From: Topomyia yanbarensis
Taxonomy: Eukaryota; Arthropoda; Insecta; Diptera; Culicidae
DNA length: 64,000 nt
NCBI RefSeq assembly: GCF_030247195.1
Contig: NC_080670.1
Span: forward strand, 164,124,080-164,188,079
Direction: 5' to 3'
The position numbers and the translations under genes are program-made. Below, piece after piece: positions 22,655 to 33,153 of this stretch. Under the pieces are notes generated by a model. That model saw nothing but the letters and a program-made list of their open reading frames with translations. It was not told the DNA's origin and did no database searches. How positions within the stretch are numbered: the first letter of the stretch is position 1; every line of letters begins with the position of its first letter.

Positions 22655-22915
22655 TTTCCTCCCCGAATCTGACGATGCCAAATTTGGAAAACCCAAATAC
22701 AATCCGAATCCGTGGAGTTCAAATTTGTAAAACCCGAACCAAATTTTTAAAATTTAAGAGACCCGAGAATATTCAAATTAATGAACTCGTAACACCAATC
22801 AGATAATATAAAATTTCTAAAACTCGTTTTGTATCCAAGATGTTTTTCATTGAGAACCCGAAGATTTTTATTTAGTAACCGAAACCCTTTTCTACAATTT
22901 ATCTAGAGCCCCCTA
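22655..22915. repeat. Degenerate CCCGA/AATTTGAAAA repeat array, copy 2
   Basis: Same irregular units as 18975-19195 (CCCGAATC, AATTTGGAAAACCC, CCCGAACCAAATTT, CCCGAGAATATTCAAATT). Located about 600 bp into kibra intron 1. Confidence 0.6.
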
Positions 22916-23394
22916 GCTTCTGGCGCTAAACCCAGAGAAATAGAAAAAATTATAAGATCGTTTCATGATTTTTGGAGTATTCGATAACAATCAATTCCAT
23001 TCGCTATTCGAGTGCCGGTGCTGAAACCTTCAGTACCGGTACTCGAATATTTTTAAGAAAATCGAGAAATACTGCATAATGAAATCGTATGTTAAAAATC
23101 ATGATTTTATAGACCAGATTTGGTATGATTAACAAATATTCTGACCACCAAAGCAAATTTAATGTATCACTTGCTTTTGAACAGTATGTCACATATAAGT
23201 TTTTTTAATGCGGCACCTTTTTTGATTCCGAGATTTGGTTCGCTTCAGGATTCTATTAGTTTTTTCTTCGAATTCGATGGCTGCTAGATATTAGAAACCC
23301 ATTTTCAGCAAAAAATTGACAAAGCATTCTCTGTTGTGTAATTTGGATAGTCTTTCAACCATATCACGAGTACAATTCTCGCATGTTTTTGGTA

Positions 23395-23605
23395 AACGGC
23401 CAATAAGCATGCTGTCAAAATTCACTTTGAGAGAAAATTCTGGATAAATCGTAGCTCGCCGAGAATGGATGTTAACATTTTATGAAAGAGAAAAGTTTTC
23501 TCTTTCGTCCGCTGTTGTGATTTATAATCGGCGATTAATGGTTTGTCCAGAATTTCCTCTCAAAGTGAATTTTGACAGTATGCTTATTGGCGCTTTTCAA
23601 AAAAC
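23395..23605. mobile_element. Palindromic MITE, family shared with 49959-50193
   Basis: Arms of roughly 75 bp: GTTTTTGGTAAACGGCCAAT at 23395 against the inverse of 23605 (GTTTTTTGAAAAGCGCCAAT), continuing AAGCAT-CTGTCAAAATTCAC and TTTGAGAG-AAATTCTGGA. The 49959 copy shares CTGTCAAAATCCACTTTGA and the central GAAAGAGAAAAG segment. Confidence 0.78.
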
Positions 23606-23606
23606 G

Positions 23607-24538
23607 TTGCACTGGGGTACAAACGTACCCCACGCGTTTGATCGTCATTTTCGCAGGTAAAAATTAAAAAAAAAAGAAATGTATAATGCATCATTTTCTT
23701 CGTTTTTCAATTACGAAAACAGCTGTGTAAGTAAAAGTACGGAATTTATTGAATCAATGATACATAAATTGGTTTGAACAAAATAAGAAGTGAAAATATC
23801 GCGATTTTGACTTTTTTTACAAAAATTACTATAACTTTGCGAATTTTTAACCAATTTGAAAAAAATCAAATGAGTTGAAAGAATGGACTTGAAACGTTAT
23901 AAAGTCGGATTTCAATATCTTTCAAAAAGTGCAATTATTTGGAAGAGTGAAAGTTTAAAAATCGGGTTTTGGAAAATACCACGAAATGGGGTGGAAATTG
24001 AAATGAAAAAAAATATTTCTGACCAGTAATAGATTGGTAACACGCAACGCTACTGTTATAGCAGTCATTGTGCGCAAATTATACTTACGAGCCATTGCTT
24101 TGAAAAACTATAAAAAATAAACAATAAAAATCAGCAAAAATGAAAACGATTTTTTGTTCCGCTTCAAAATTAAATTAAATTAATTAAATTAATGATTACA
24201 AACGATTATATAATACTAATTGTTACTTACGTATTAAAACAACCAGTATTTAAACTGGTATTGTCACGAATCACATTTCCACTGACATCACGAAACCTGA
24301 CGAAACACTAACGGCAACCGTACACTGGGGTACAAATGTACCCCACGCCAACTTTGACACCTGCTTCCACGAAGGCTATAAGCAAACTGGCTATACCACC
24401 TTTTCCTACGCTTACTAGGAATTCTGAATTGAATTATGGTTAGGGTTTCAGGTTGGTAAATGCCGAATCCTCGACTTCACACGGCTTCAAACAAGGCGTG
24501 GGGTACATTTGTACCCCAGTGCAAAGTTCTAGGGTTAA
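23607..24538. mobile_element. piggyBac-like non-autonomous element with TTAA end
   Basis: The right end reads CCCCAGTGCAAAGTTCTAGG then G|TTAA (TTAA at 24535-24538), i.e. an inverted CCCTAGAA terminus beside TTAA, as in piggyBac elements. Just inside it is TTGCACTGGGGTACAAATGT (inverted, 24495-24524). The same block occurs directly at 23607-23636 and 24323-24349. Each block contains the near-palindrome GGGGTACAAACGTACCCC. The outer left CCCTAGAA end is missing, with the 23395-23605 MITE lying flush against it. No transposase frame. Confidence 0.55.
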
Positions 24539-24933
24539 TGCAACAGTACTTGATCCTCTCCGTTGCACTCCGTATCTCTTTCCTCTTTTGTACGCTGTGA
24601 CTACCGCTTTTTCCACTCGTTCCATCACAATTCTCGCCATTCGATGCGATTCATGCGGGTACCAAATCCAAAATAATTTGTTATTCGGTGTAGGTTCTTC
24701 TACAAATAAAGATTTAACAGCAAACCAGTAACAAGAGTGACGCCACAGCGAATAATGGCAACTAATCAGAACCTCGCTTATGACACATTCTCAAAAAATC
24801 GTGTTTCTGTTATCTTCCGTTTGTTGTATATACTTTGAACTTTGATACAAGATCACCATAATTATTTTCGACCAAATAGTTAAAATATTCCATTTAGTAC
24901 TTCGGAAATTTTACATAATCGTTAGACTTATAA

Positions 24934-25227
24934 CATAGACTAACAGACATAACACTCGAAAACAATGCTTCGCCCGTTTTAACGGTCATTTTAAATATGT
25001 TTGTAGTTGGGATTGTGGTCGCATTTGGATTTATGGTGCCACTGACATATGAACAAACATATGGGGGATAGACCACTAGTGAAAAATTGTTCCCAATCCT
25101 GAGGGGTAACCCACCAACAAATGAGTGTTTGGGACCGTGAAAAAAGGTGGAGCTAGTGTTCTGGGAAAATAGCCGGATCGATATTTTTAAGGAAATTTCC
25201 TTATAGTGTTATGTCTGTTAGTCTGTG
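24934..25227. mobile_element. MITE with 23-bp terminal inverted repeats
   Basis: CATAGACTAACAGACATAAC(ACT) at 24934-24956 pairs with its inverse at 25205-25227 with one or two mismatches. The 294-bp body has no coding sequence. Target duplication not clear. Confidence 0.8.
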
Positions 25228-25626
25228 CCGCCTTGCAGCTCGATATTTTGAAATGGGTGGAAAGGTTTGATCATGGGTGAAATATGTTTCCATTAAAGAG
25301 TAAAACTGTGCGGTCAAGTTGGTTTTCAGTTCATAGTATTCGAACTTTTAACTATATGCTACAAAGGCATGTATAGAGAGCCTGACAGTGCACATAATTG
25401 ATCAAACAGCGCAATCATTACATTTGCCATACATGAGTTCATTGTCCTTTCAATTTTGCGCCCCTGTCACAATATCATCCTGCATGCCCTGTCTACAAAC
25501 TTTTCTGGAAATTCTGAAGAGCATGGTTTTGAAGAATAGCAGACAAATAATAATAACCTCTGCTTCGGTAACAGAAATGGGTTGATATTGCCTGTTTTTT
25601 TGATACCGGTACTACCCTAATACTAC

Positions 25627-25722
25627 GTTCACACTACGAGTTAAAACGTGTTTTAACGCTATCTTGATGATGTTTTTCTTGTTGCTAATTATTATAACAT
25701 GTTTAAACTCTGTAGTGTGAAC
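25627..25722. mobile_element. Short MITE (96 bp)
   Basis: GTTCACACTAC-GAGTTAAAA at 25627 pairs with GTTCACACTACAGAGTTTAA read inverted from 25722. Flanks AATACTAC and ATAATATT look loosely mirrored. Confidence 0.65.
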
Positions 25723-25829
25723 ATGGTATAATATTATTCTACTCTCTAAGGTACCGTAACCGTAGTATTATCCTCTACCGTACCATGTATGTCAGAATAG
25801 AGAAGCCGAATAGAACAAAAACAAAAAAG

Positions 25830-26405
25830 TAAACAAAATAAATTTATAAATTTACCGACTTTTATTCATCACGTCCACTCCCTCTTCACTGCGCTGCGCG
25901 CTGATACTTGATCTGCTGCTACTGGCGACGAGCAGTATCTTCCGACCGACCGGGTCAACAACGGCTTCGGTTGTATCTTCGTTGGTTGCTATGGCAGCGG
26001 TCCTTGGCGTTTAGCTAAGGAGGTGAGCTAGGCTTCTTTGTTGGAATCTCCCTAGCGACAGTGACGAAATATCGTCGGATTCGCTTGCTCCCCACAAGGA
26101 ATCTTTCCAGGCGGAACCCTTGTCCTACCTGATTTCCTCTCCTTGGCTGTTAGCTGTAGAGGAGAGCAAAGCTCGTTCGGCTCATCCTCTACTGCGAGAG
26201 GGGCGAGTGCTAAGGATTACTGACGAATAGCCAAGGAAGCGAAAACTCCATGGCACTTCGCAGTCCCACTTCAGCGATCCAGCACCCCACTTTATAGAGT
26301 GCCTGGACCACGCGCCAGCACTTTACAAGATATATTTTTACTGTCGCATGCGCGCACTTCACCTTGTTGGTCTTATTTGTCGTGATGGGAAACTGCCCCG
26401 AAAAT
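25830..26405 (-). repeat. Dispersed repeat with unidentified ORF, copy 2
   Basis: Second copy of the repeat at 5690-6395, same orientation, about 20 kb away. The minus-strand frame that is open for 173 codons in copy 1 is broken here by indels, while the nucleotide phrases remain alignable (CTTGGCTGTTAGCTGTAGAG, GCGATCCAGCACC). Confidence 0.6.
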
Positions 26406-26495
26406 TACTATTTTCCAGGCGTCTGTTCGATTGGAATAACACTGACAGATAAATGGTAAACAAACAATAGAGATGGCGAGTAAACTCCTTATATA
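26405..26495. repeat. Single arm of the 19552-19718 MITE family
   Basis: GGAATAACACTGACAGATAA through ACTCCTTATATAG is homologous to the right arm of the 19552-19718 MITE. The partner arm is absent here, replaced by the neighbouring repeat. Confidence 0.55.
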
Positions 26496-26497
26496 GA

Positions 26498-27132
26498 AAG
26501 GTCCTAGCATGCGTTAAACGGAAACCTCTGTGTTCGTATGTATGTCAGTTTCTGCGGCAAATAGTTGCGTCTACGTCATCAACACCATGTTTTATAGGCT
26601 ACACACTTAATTTAAATTACTGGGTACAGTAAAATTTTGCTGGGGTTTTGAACAGCAAACCGTTCGGTAATCAATTCAGTAAAACAATTTGGTACCGAAC
26701 TCTCCGCAATACGTTCTATCCAAACGTCAAAAAACACTGGTCAGTCAGCAGTTTCCTCTGAAAATGGCGACTTGACAGATGATTTGCTGTACCTGTTTTG
26801 CAAGTTTTTGACGAGGCTCGGTAACGTTGGTACAATTTTGACGAACAATCAGTCAGTATTTTACTGGATAATGTTTATGTACCGAAAAAAACAGAAGAGC
26901 TGATAAATTCAGTGAAAAATATTGCGGATTTCAGTAAATTATTCGAAAAATTACTGAAAATCGCTAAAAAATGAAAACTATTCTGCAAATTTTTAAACAA
27001 TTTGCTGACAGCTCCTTAAAAATATCACTTTACTGAGCAAGTCGTCAAAAGAAATTACTGAACAGGTTTGGGCTGGGTTAGTGTGTACCTCTGTTCACTA
27101 CCACTAACAGTTTTGACGGATGCTAGGACCTT
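26498..27132. mobile_element. Nested MITE pair (635 bp outer, 495 bp inner)
   Basis: Outer ends AAGGTCCTAGCATGCGTTAA and, inverted, AAGGTCCTAGCATCCGTCAA. Inner ends at 26596 (AGGCTACACACT) and 27090 (inverted AGGTACACACT). The interior is rich in CAGTAAA/GTACCGAA repeats. No coding sequence. Confidence 0.6.
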
Positions 27133-27553
27133 GTTTAGAGGGACTTTGGATTGTGAGTCTTTATGCAGAGGGATTCAGCGTCTTTAAACATAAACAGTGC
27201 CCTTGGTACAGCAGAGCAGTGGTGAGCATAATGTTGCGTAAACAAATACACTCAGTGCTAAATTGTTACCTTGACGGGTGACAACCGTACGGATTACATA
27301 AAACCAGGTCTTGCGGTCTAGTTTGTGCGATAAATCTTTATAGCTAACTTATAATTATGGATTCGTTGACAACGACATTGAAAAAATGTCAGATTTCGTT
27401 GAATTTGCAGCAACATTTATCCACGAAATAGTTTTGACTAATGATGGGCGATTAACTCATGAATCAATCAAAAGAGTCAGCTCTTAAAAAGAGTGAATGA
27501 ACCACAATTTCATTCAACAGGGTGACGATTCACTGAAATGGTCTTTGATCATT
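27133..27553. other. Unassigned intronic stretch
   Basis: AT-rich sequence without recognisable gene or repeat. Confidence 0.4.
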
Positions 27554-28678
27554 CCCAGGTAATCAACAAGCATTAATGTATGCAGTAAAATAGCATAGAA
27601 TTTGCATTTCAGATGCCTCTTGCAGTATATTAGCATTCTTATGGATAACAGTTGTTAATCAACATTCAAAAAACTGTTTAAAAACTTCTCTTCATTAAGT
27701 AGCATTCTGAATGCACAACCCAAGTAACCATAAGCATTAACTCATTGCACTATATTGGCTATACATTTGCACTAATGTTGCATTGAAACTCAATTATAGC
27801 ATCAACAATGCAATCAAGTTCTATATTAGCATCGTAAATGCATACATGCACGGCCTAAATATAGCATTATCGCTTGCTTTGTATACGTATATGAAGCTGA
27901 TATAAGGCGTACATGCTTCAAGGATCTTTAAAGCATGTATGCTTAACATGTGAATTTAGTGCCACTATATAGCAAATATAAAGCCGATATAATGTTATCA
28001 TAATACTGTGGGTTTATTCGTTATGTAACTTTTCTTGAAGATTATATTCGGCATATTCATGCCATGAGGGACTAGGAAAGGTACCTCTGTTGAAGACTTA
28101 CTGAAGTCAAAGTCAATTTTCATAAAGCATTATTCATGTGGTCTGATAAAGAAATTCCGATAAGGATATTCATTGCAGTGCATTAGAAGGGAATAAATTA
28201 TAGTTCCAAACAATATTTTTATGTTTTTCCTTTTTGTTCATCATACCGAAAAGGAAATATAAAAAATCGTTGCAAAACGACATTGCGGAAAATGACAGCC
28301 AATTTAAGCTTTCTAATAGCATGACATTTGTGCACTGGTGCTATATAATAGCATTAGTACCGCAATAACAGGCTGTCAATTTCTGCACAGTAATAGCTCA
28401 ATATTTTGCCTTTTCTGGCATAATACTGGCATTATATCAGGATATAGGGCTTAGCGGCTCTTTAAGACTGCCCTCTATGCAGATCTAAAGCAGATACTAG
28501 GCTACGTTATAATGCATATTGGTTACTTGGGAACAGCAGTAAAAAGACATTTTCATGGCACAGCAGTAATGTAGCCGTATATTTTGCCAAAAGCGACTTT
28601 TAAATAGCATTTAAAACGACTTAAATGCTTATCAGGTAGCCGTTAAGATGCATTTTGTATGCTTATTGATTATCTGGG
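27554..28678. mobile_element. Large MITE-like element nested around a related one
   Basis: Outer inverted ends CCCAGGTAATCAACAAGCAT (27554) and, inverted, CCCAGATAATCAATAAGCAT (28678). Inner inverted ends CCCAAGTAACCATAAGCATT (27719) and, inverted, CCCAAGTAACCAATATGCAT (28531). The inner 813 bp and outer 1125 bp share the CCCA-GTAA-CA end type. The body is saturated with GCATTA/TAATGC words. Confidence 0.7.
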
Positions 28679-30080
28679 TTGTGATCCTTAGAACATACGA
28701 CGCAAAATGAATGCTTCGACAGCTCCAGAGATAACAAATCCACTGACAGAAACTGTTCTACCAGTTTTCTTTAAAATCTTGGACCTCCGGTGAAACTAGG
28801 ACGAATTTGATTTCGCTCAAAAGTCTAACATGAACCATGCAAGTCAGGGAATCTTAGTAGGTTTTACGCGAGCGAAAACCTTGGCAGTAAATATCTTTCT
28901 GGTAGAAATGTAGTAGGAATTAATAAACAAATCTGACACAATTCTAGTAGAAATTGAACTAAATCCTCCAACTAGGATTAATATTATTTTCAGACAAGCT
29001 GCTTGGTGTTAAGGATCAGATCTTTTCATAAACCGCTCGTGATCCATTTCTGCTCTCGGTCAATCAGTCGGCGAGATTTTGAACTTGACAAGTGGTTCGA
29101 ACAGGCTTTCACTGCACCACCGCCATAGACCTGCAATTACGACGCGGCCTGGCCTGTTTTATAATTACATTATTTACTGTCACCGACATGGTGCTTGACT
29201 ATAGTGTGTATCAGATAGGCTATAGTTCCGAACTGAGTCACCCGATTCGTGCAACTTGGTTTAAAATATGGCTGCGCGATTGTACGTCGAAAGATATGAT
29301 GGAGACGATTGCGTCAAAAATTGTCCTCCACACAGAGGTTGCCTAAAATTTGTTTTTTAATTAATAATTTATATCTTTGATAAAATTGAACCTATAGCAA
29401 ATTTCGTTAACCATTTCATGTCCAATTAATCCAATTATATCCAACACAAGTTATCCTTGAAATGGCTTTCTAGCCGCAGTGCCGAGTTTCATATACCATA
29501 CAATTTTTTTCGTCGAATTTGGCAAATGTCAATCAATGTTACTATTTTGCAAATACATTCACGGATATCCGATTAGCATCATACACTTATGACACTTTCG
29601 TTTTTGATTATGCGCTACATCGGTGTAATTGGTCAGACACTCATTCAAACTGGGGTGTAATCAGTTTGTCTCTTATAACACTACACCTTTGGTGCTATGT
29701 AAAAACGTAAACGCTATTAGATTCAAACAAAAGACCACAGACTGATATTGATTTTTTTTATTCTAAGTTATCGGGTTGAAAAGTGTGGAGACGCAAAAAA
29801 GAAATTCCTTTAAACAGTCACCGTTGCGACTAAAAATTAAAAGAATGGTGAAATATTTGATCCAAATTTCATCATTCTTTTCATTTTGCATGCTTTGCAT
29901 TGCTTACAAAAAAATAATTTTTGCCCAAACAGACTAACTCTGACGGTTCTGGGTAATGTCGCCAACGTAACCAATCGCCATCAAAGTGTTTGCAAAACAC
30001 TATGTACTTCAGATCATAGATATAAATATGGCTTTAGCCTCTTACGACGGTTCCGAAAAAGCTTGTGAAAAAATATGTTG
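28679..30080. other. Unassigned intronic stretch
   Basis: No supported gene or repeat boundaries. Short open frames near 29090-29350 and 29520-29710 lack domain features or splice context. Confidence 0.4.
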
Positions 30081-30084
30081 CACT

Positions 30085-30190
30085 GAATTGGTTCATTAAA
30101 TAAAGAATAAGATTGTTCTTTTATTACATAGATTGATAGAACTCAACTTTCTGTGTGTCAAAATATTCATGTCCAACCTTTAAAACTAGT
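30085..30190. repeat. Dispersed repeat with MITE-free site
   Basis: Aligns with 48930-49042 plus 49470-49490: GGTCATTAAAT, AATAAGATT-TTCTTTTATT and GATAGA-CTCA. Here ATGTCCAACCTTTAAAACT is continuous, whereas at 49 kb a 427-bp MITE splits it with duplicated GTTCAACC. Confidence 0.65.
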
Positions 30191-30640
30191 TTTTATTTTC
30201 TAAGAATATGTAATTTTTTGCCTTTCTTTTGTAAAGAAAGGCTATGCAATCACTCTAAAAATCGACGTTTTAATCGATGCTCGGAGAGTCGAGATTCATA
30301 TGATTCACTCGATTCAGTTCGTCGAGATCGGAAAATGTCTGTGTGTTCAAAATGGAATGTTCAAAAGAGACAACTTCCGACTCGGCCATGATACTGTCGG
30401 ATTCTAACTGCAGCTGTTTCTCCAGCAAACCTACCGACTAATCCTTAATCTCTCGTATCTCCGTATTCTCTTCCTCCCGAGACCACCGCTGGGTATTACT
30501 TTGAGTGGGAATTGTGCTCTTGCACCTCTTCTTTTAAAAAGTCCCTTGGCTCCTCGATTGCACATGTGCGGGTAGTTTTTCTTCCTTTCTTATTTTTTTT
30601 CTTTGATATTCTTCCTACCCACGTACAGCTTGCTGCGCTA
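30191..30640. other. Unassigned intronic stretch
   Basis: No gene or repeat recognised; the segment ends at the R1-derived tandem repeats. Confidence 0.4.
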
Positions 30641-30649
30641 CCGGTTCTT

Positions 30650-31350
30650 CGGCGACTGTCGTCGGGACCAGTCGAGACGTGAACCGATTCAGAGATACCG
30701 AAAATCTAACTCGCATCCCTTCACAGCCACCGTTGCAGGATTTTGAAACTGATGTTGCTGTTGCTAACTTAGTGCTCGTTTCTCCGCTGCGCTGAAGTTC
30801 CGACCGAATTAGTGCCACTGCCATCAGTTCCCAGCTGCTCTTGAGCCCGTAGAGCCCTCTGCGTCCGTTGAGTACGTTAGGCCAGGTTGCTATACAAGCC
30901 TCGCTGAGTACCAGAGCGACCCCGGAACCGTCGCCAACTTCCGAACTCGTCGAAACGTGAACCGATCCGGAGATGTCGAAAAACTTGACTGCATCCCTTC
31001 ACAGCAATCCTCGGAGGATTTTCACCGACTTGAAACTACCAGTTTGCATTGGTTAACTTGCTGCTCGTTTCACCGCTTTCGATGAAACCTGAATGAAACG
31101 TGAGCCAATTACCCCCTCCCTAGCTTCCTGGCAGGCCCTGGCTGCGTAGCCGATTCACATACGACCATAGCCCGCGTTGGAACCCGCCAGGACGTGAGCC
31201 GATCTGAAGGACCCAAGACCTGGCTCGCGTCCCTTCGCGGCCACATTCGCAGGGTTTATAACAGACTTGAACCACTCGCCCATACCTTGCTAGCTAGTGT
31301 TGCCAGCTTGCTGTTCTATTCACCTCTTTCGCTGACTATTTACTCTGGTC
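30650..31350 (-). repeat. Tandem repeats in 3' region of an R1-clade element
   Basis: Three degenerate units begin near 30655, 30943 and 31180 (spacing about 290 and 240 bp). Each has GACGTGA-CCGAT, GCATCCCTTC-C-GC and a CTTGCTGCTCGTTTCACCGC-like end. They lie 3' of the R1 RT end on the minus strand, like the repeats at 40735-41590. Confidence 0.65.
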
Positions 31351-31735
31351 AAGAGAATCGGTATGATTCTGTGAGTCCAGAGTACAGAATCATGTTGCCA
31401 TTTGGCCATCGAGTCAGCTCTCATTGGGTTTCGTATTCTCCTGGTCCCCTTTCGCTTATAGCATTCATTATCTTCCAGTACGCTCTTGCGACCCGCATGG
31501 CTATGAGTCTGAACCTACCACTCAGCTTTAATCGATTCCGTTGTGTCTCCTGTGCCGCAACCTAGACCTGGCCTCCGTACCTCAGTATCGACGATGATAC
31601 GCTAGCCAGAAGACGCCTCTTACTATAGCTTGGTCTGGCGTTGTTCGGCATGATTATGGTAAAAGTGTTTATAGCTTTGGCTGCCTTCTCGCAGGCATAA
31701 TCGATATGCGTGTCATCAATCATTACGCCCAGCTG
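31351..31735 (-). pseudogene. R1-clade LINE RT C-terminal fragment
   Basis: Reading down from about 31733: QLGVMIDDTHIDYACEKAAK, then SKRRLLASVSSSILRYGGQV, LSGRFRLIAMRVARAYWKI and ELTRWPNGN. This is the thumb and C-terminal region of an R1-type ORF2 with stops. It begins abruptly at a CR1 RT sequence, in the equivalent part of the protein (LGVIMD in CR1, LGVMIDD in R1). Confidence 0.75.
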
Positions 31736-32815
31736 GTATGTGGTTTGAATGTTAGTGCCGAATCCATGATGACTCCGAGATCTTCGATGTGAGAGTGTCT
31801 TGGAATACTCGAGCCGAAGAAATGGTAGTTAAACTGAGTCGGATGGCGTTTCCGCGTCCGTTACAACGTAACGATTGAGCATTTGCTCGGGTTTAAAACC
31901 ATTCTGTTTAGATCACACCACGTACTAAAGCTGTCCAGTTCCCTCGAAAGAAGCTCGGCATCGGTTTTATCCCGTATTTGTTGAAAAAATTTCATGTCGT
32001 CGGCGAAAGAAAGGCGGGGCCCTTGTAATGTGAAATTGACGTCATTAAAGTAGAGGAGGAATATTATTGGACCGAGATGGCTTCCTTGTGGTATGCCGGA
32101 TGTAACGAAGAATGGTGCAGATAGACAGTCCTTAATGCTAATTTGGAGTTGCCTTCCACCGAGGTAGGAACGAAACCAGCGCAGAAGTTGTCCATGAATG
32201 CCGAGTTTGTCCAGCTTTGCTATTACGATATCATGATTGATTTTGTCGAAGGCCGAAGATAGATCCATGTAAATAGCATCGATTTGCAATCCGTCAGCGA
32301 ATGCATCCATTACATATGTTGTGAACGAGAGCAGGTTTGTCGTTGTCGATCGTTTAGGCATGAAACCTTGTTGCTCATCTGCAATGTAGTGTTTACAGTG
32401 AAAGAAAATAGGATCTAACACAACCAGCTCGAACAGTTTTGATACTGCACTTAAATACGAGATTCCCCGATAATTATCAATGTTAGATTTGTTTACTTTT
32501 TTATGAACTGGAAACATGTGCGCTGCTTTCCAGCACGAAGGGAATGTATCAGTAGTGAGTGATAGCTCGAAGACTCGCCGAAGTGGTTCAAGAAGCCCGC
32601 TGATGCGCTTTTTGACAAAAATCGAGGGAACACCATCTGGACCCGGGGAACAAGATGCTTTCAGTTTGGCATTTGCTGCAAGAATGGCAGCATTATCGAC
32701 ACAAATTCGGTTGATGGTTCGTCCTAGAGAAGGAGTTAAATTGTCGGAGCACAATTGGCAAATTTCCTTAGTGTCGGTGCCTAAAACTCCATTAAACGAC
32801 ATATAAGATGGTAAC
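31736..32815 (-). pseudogene. CR1-clade LINE reverse transcriptase
   Basis: RT of a nearly complete CR1 element (31736-35900). In order: SPGPDGVPSIFVKK, FPSCWKAAHMFPVHKK, NYRGISYLSAVSK, QQGFMPKRSTTTN, DAIYMDLSSAFDKINHD with the first catalytic Asp, GIPQGSHLGPIIF, then the catalytic SFADDMKFF at residues 265-273 of the open frame. The frame is open for 313 codons and stops just after NPSKCSIVTL; a shifted frame continues to IEDLGVIMDSALTFKPH at about 31740, where it is replaced by R1 sequence. The thumb, C-terminus and 3' UTR are therefore lost. This RT would copy the element RNA by target-primed reverse transcription. Confidence 0.88.
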
Positions 32816-33153
32816 CGGATTCTTTTCGCTGCTCGTTAACATACTTCCAGAACGACTTGGGCTTGGATTTCAGTTGACGCTCAACGTTTCGCTGGTGTCT
32901 AAAAAAGGCGCGTCTGCTTTGTTGTTTGTATTCGTGATTGAGTTGAAAGTAGTGATCTCGTAATGCAAGTGTCTTATGCTTCGAGAATTTTTTAAATGCA
33001 GCTCTTTTGGCAGATTTTAAACGTCTAAGGATGGTTTATTGCCAGTGGAGGGTGTTCATCGGTACTAATTGTTCGTTTTGGCACATGGTGGTCGATAAGG
33101 TAGTTAAGAATATTAGAAAACGTCATCGCTGCTTCGTTCGCGTCGTCGCGTTG
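32816..33153 (-). pseudogene. CR1 ORF2 linker between endonuclease and RT
   Basis: Minus strand reads broken linker sequence including FWKYVNEQR-like residues just above 32815 and a basic RAFFRHQRN-type stretch near 32900, matching the KSFWNHVNEQRNET linker of the 54-57 kb element. Frameshifts separate it from both neighbours. Confidence 0.6.
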
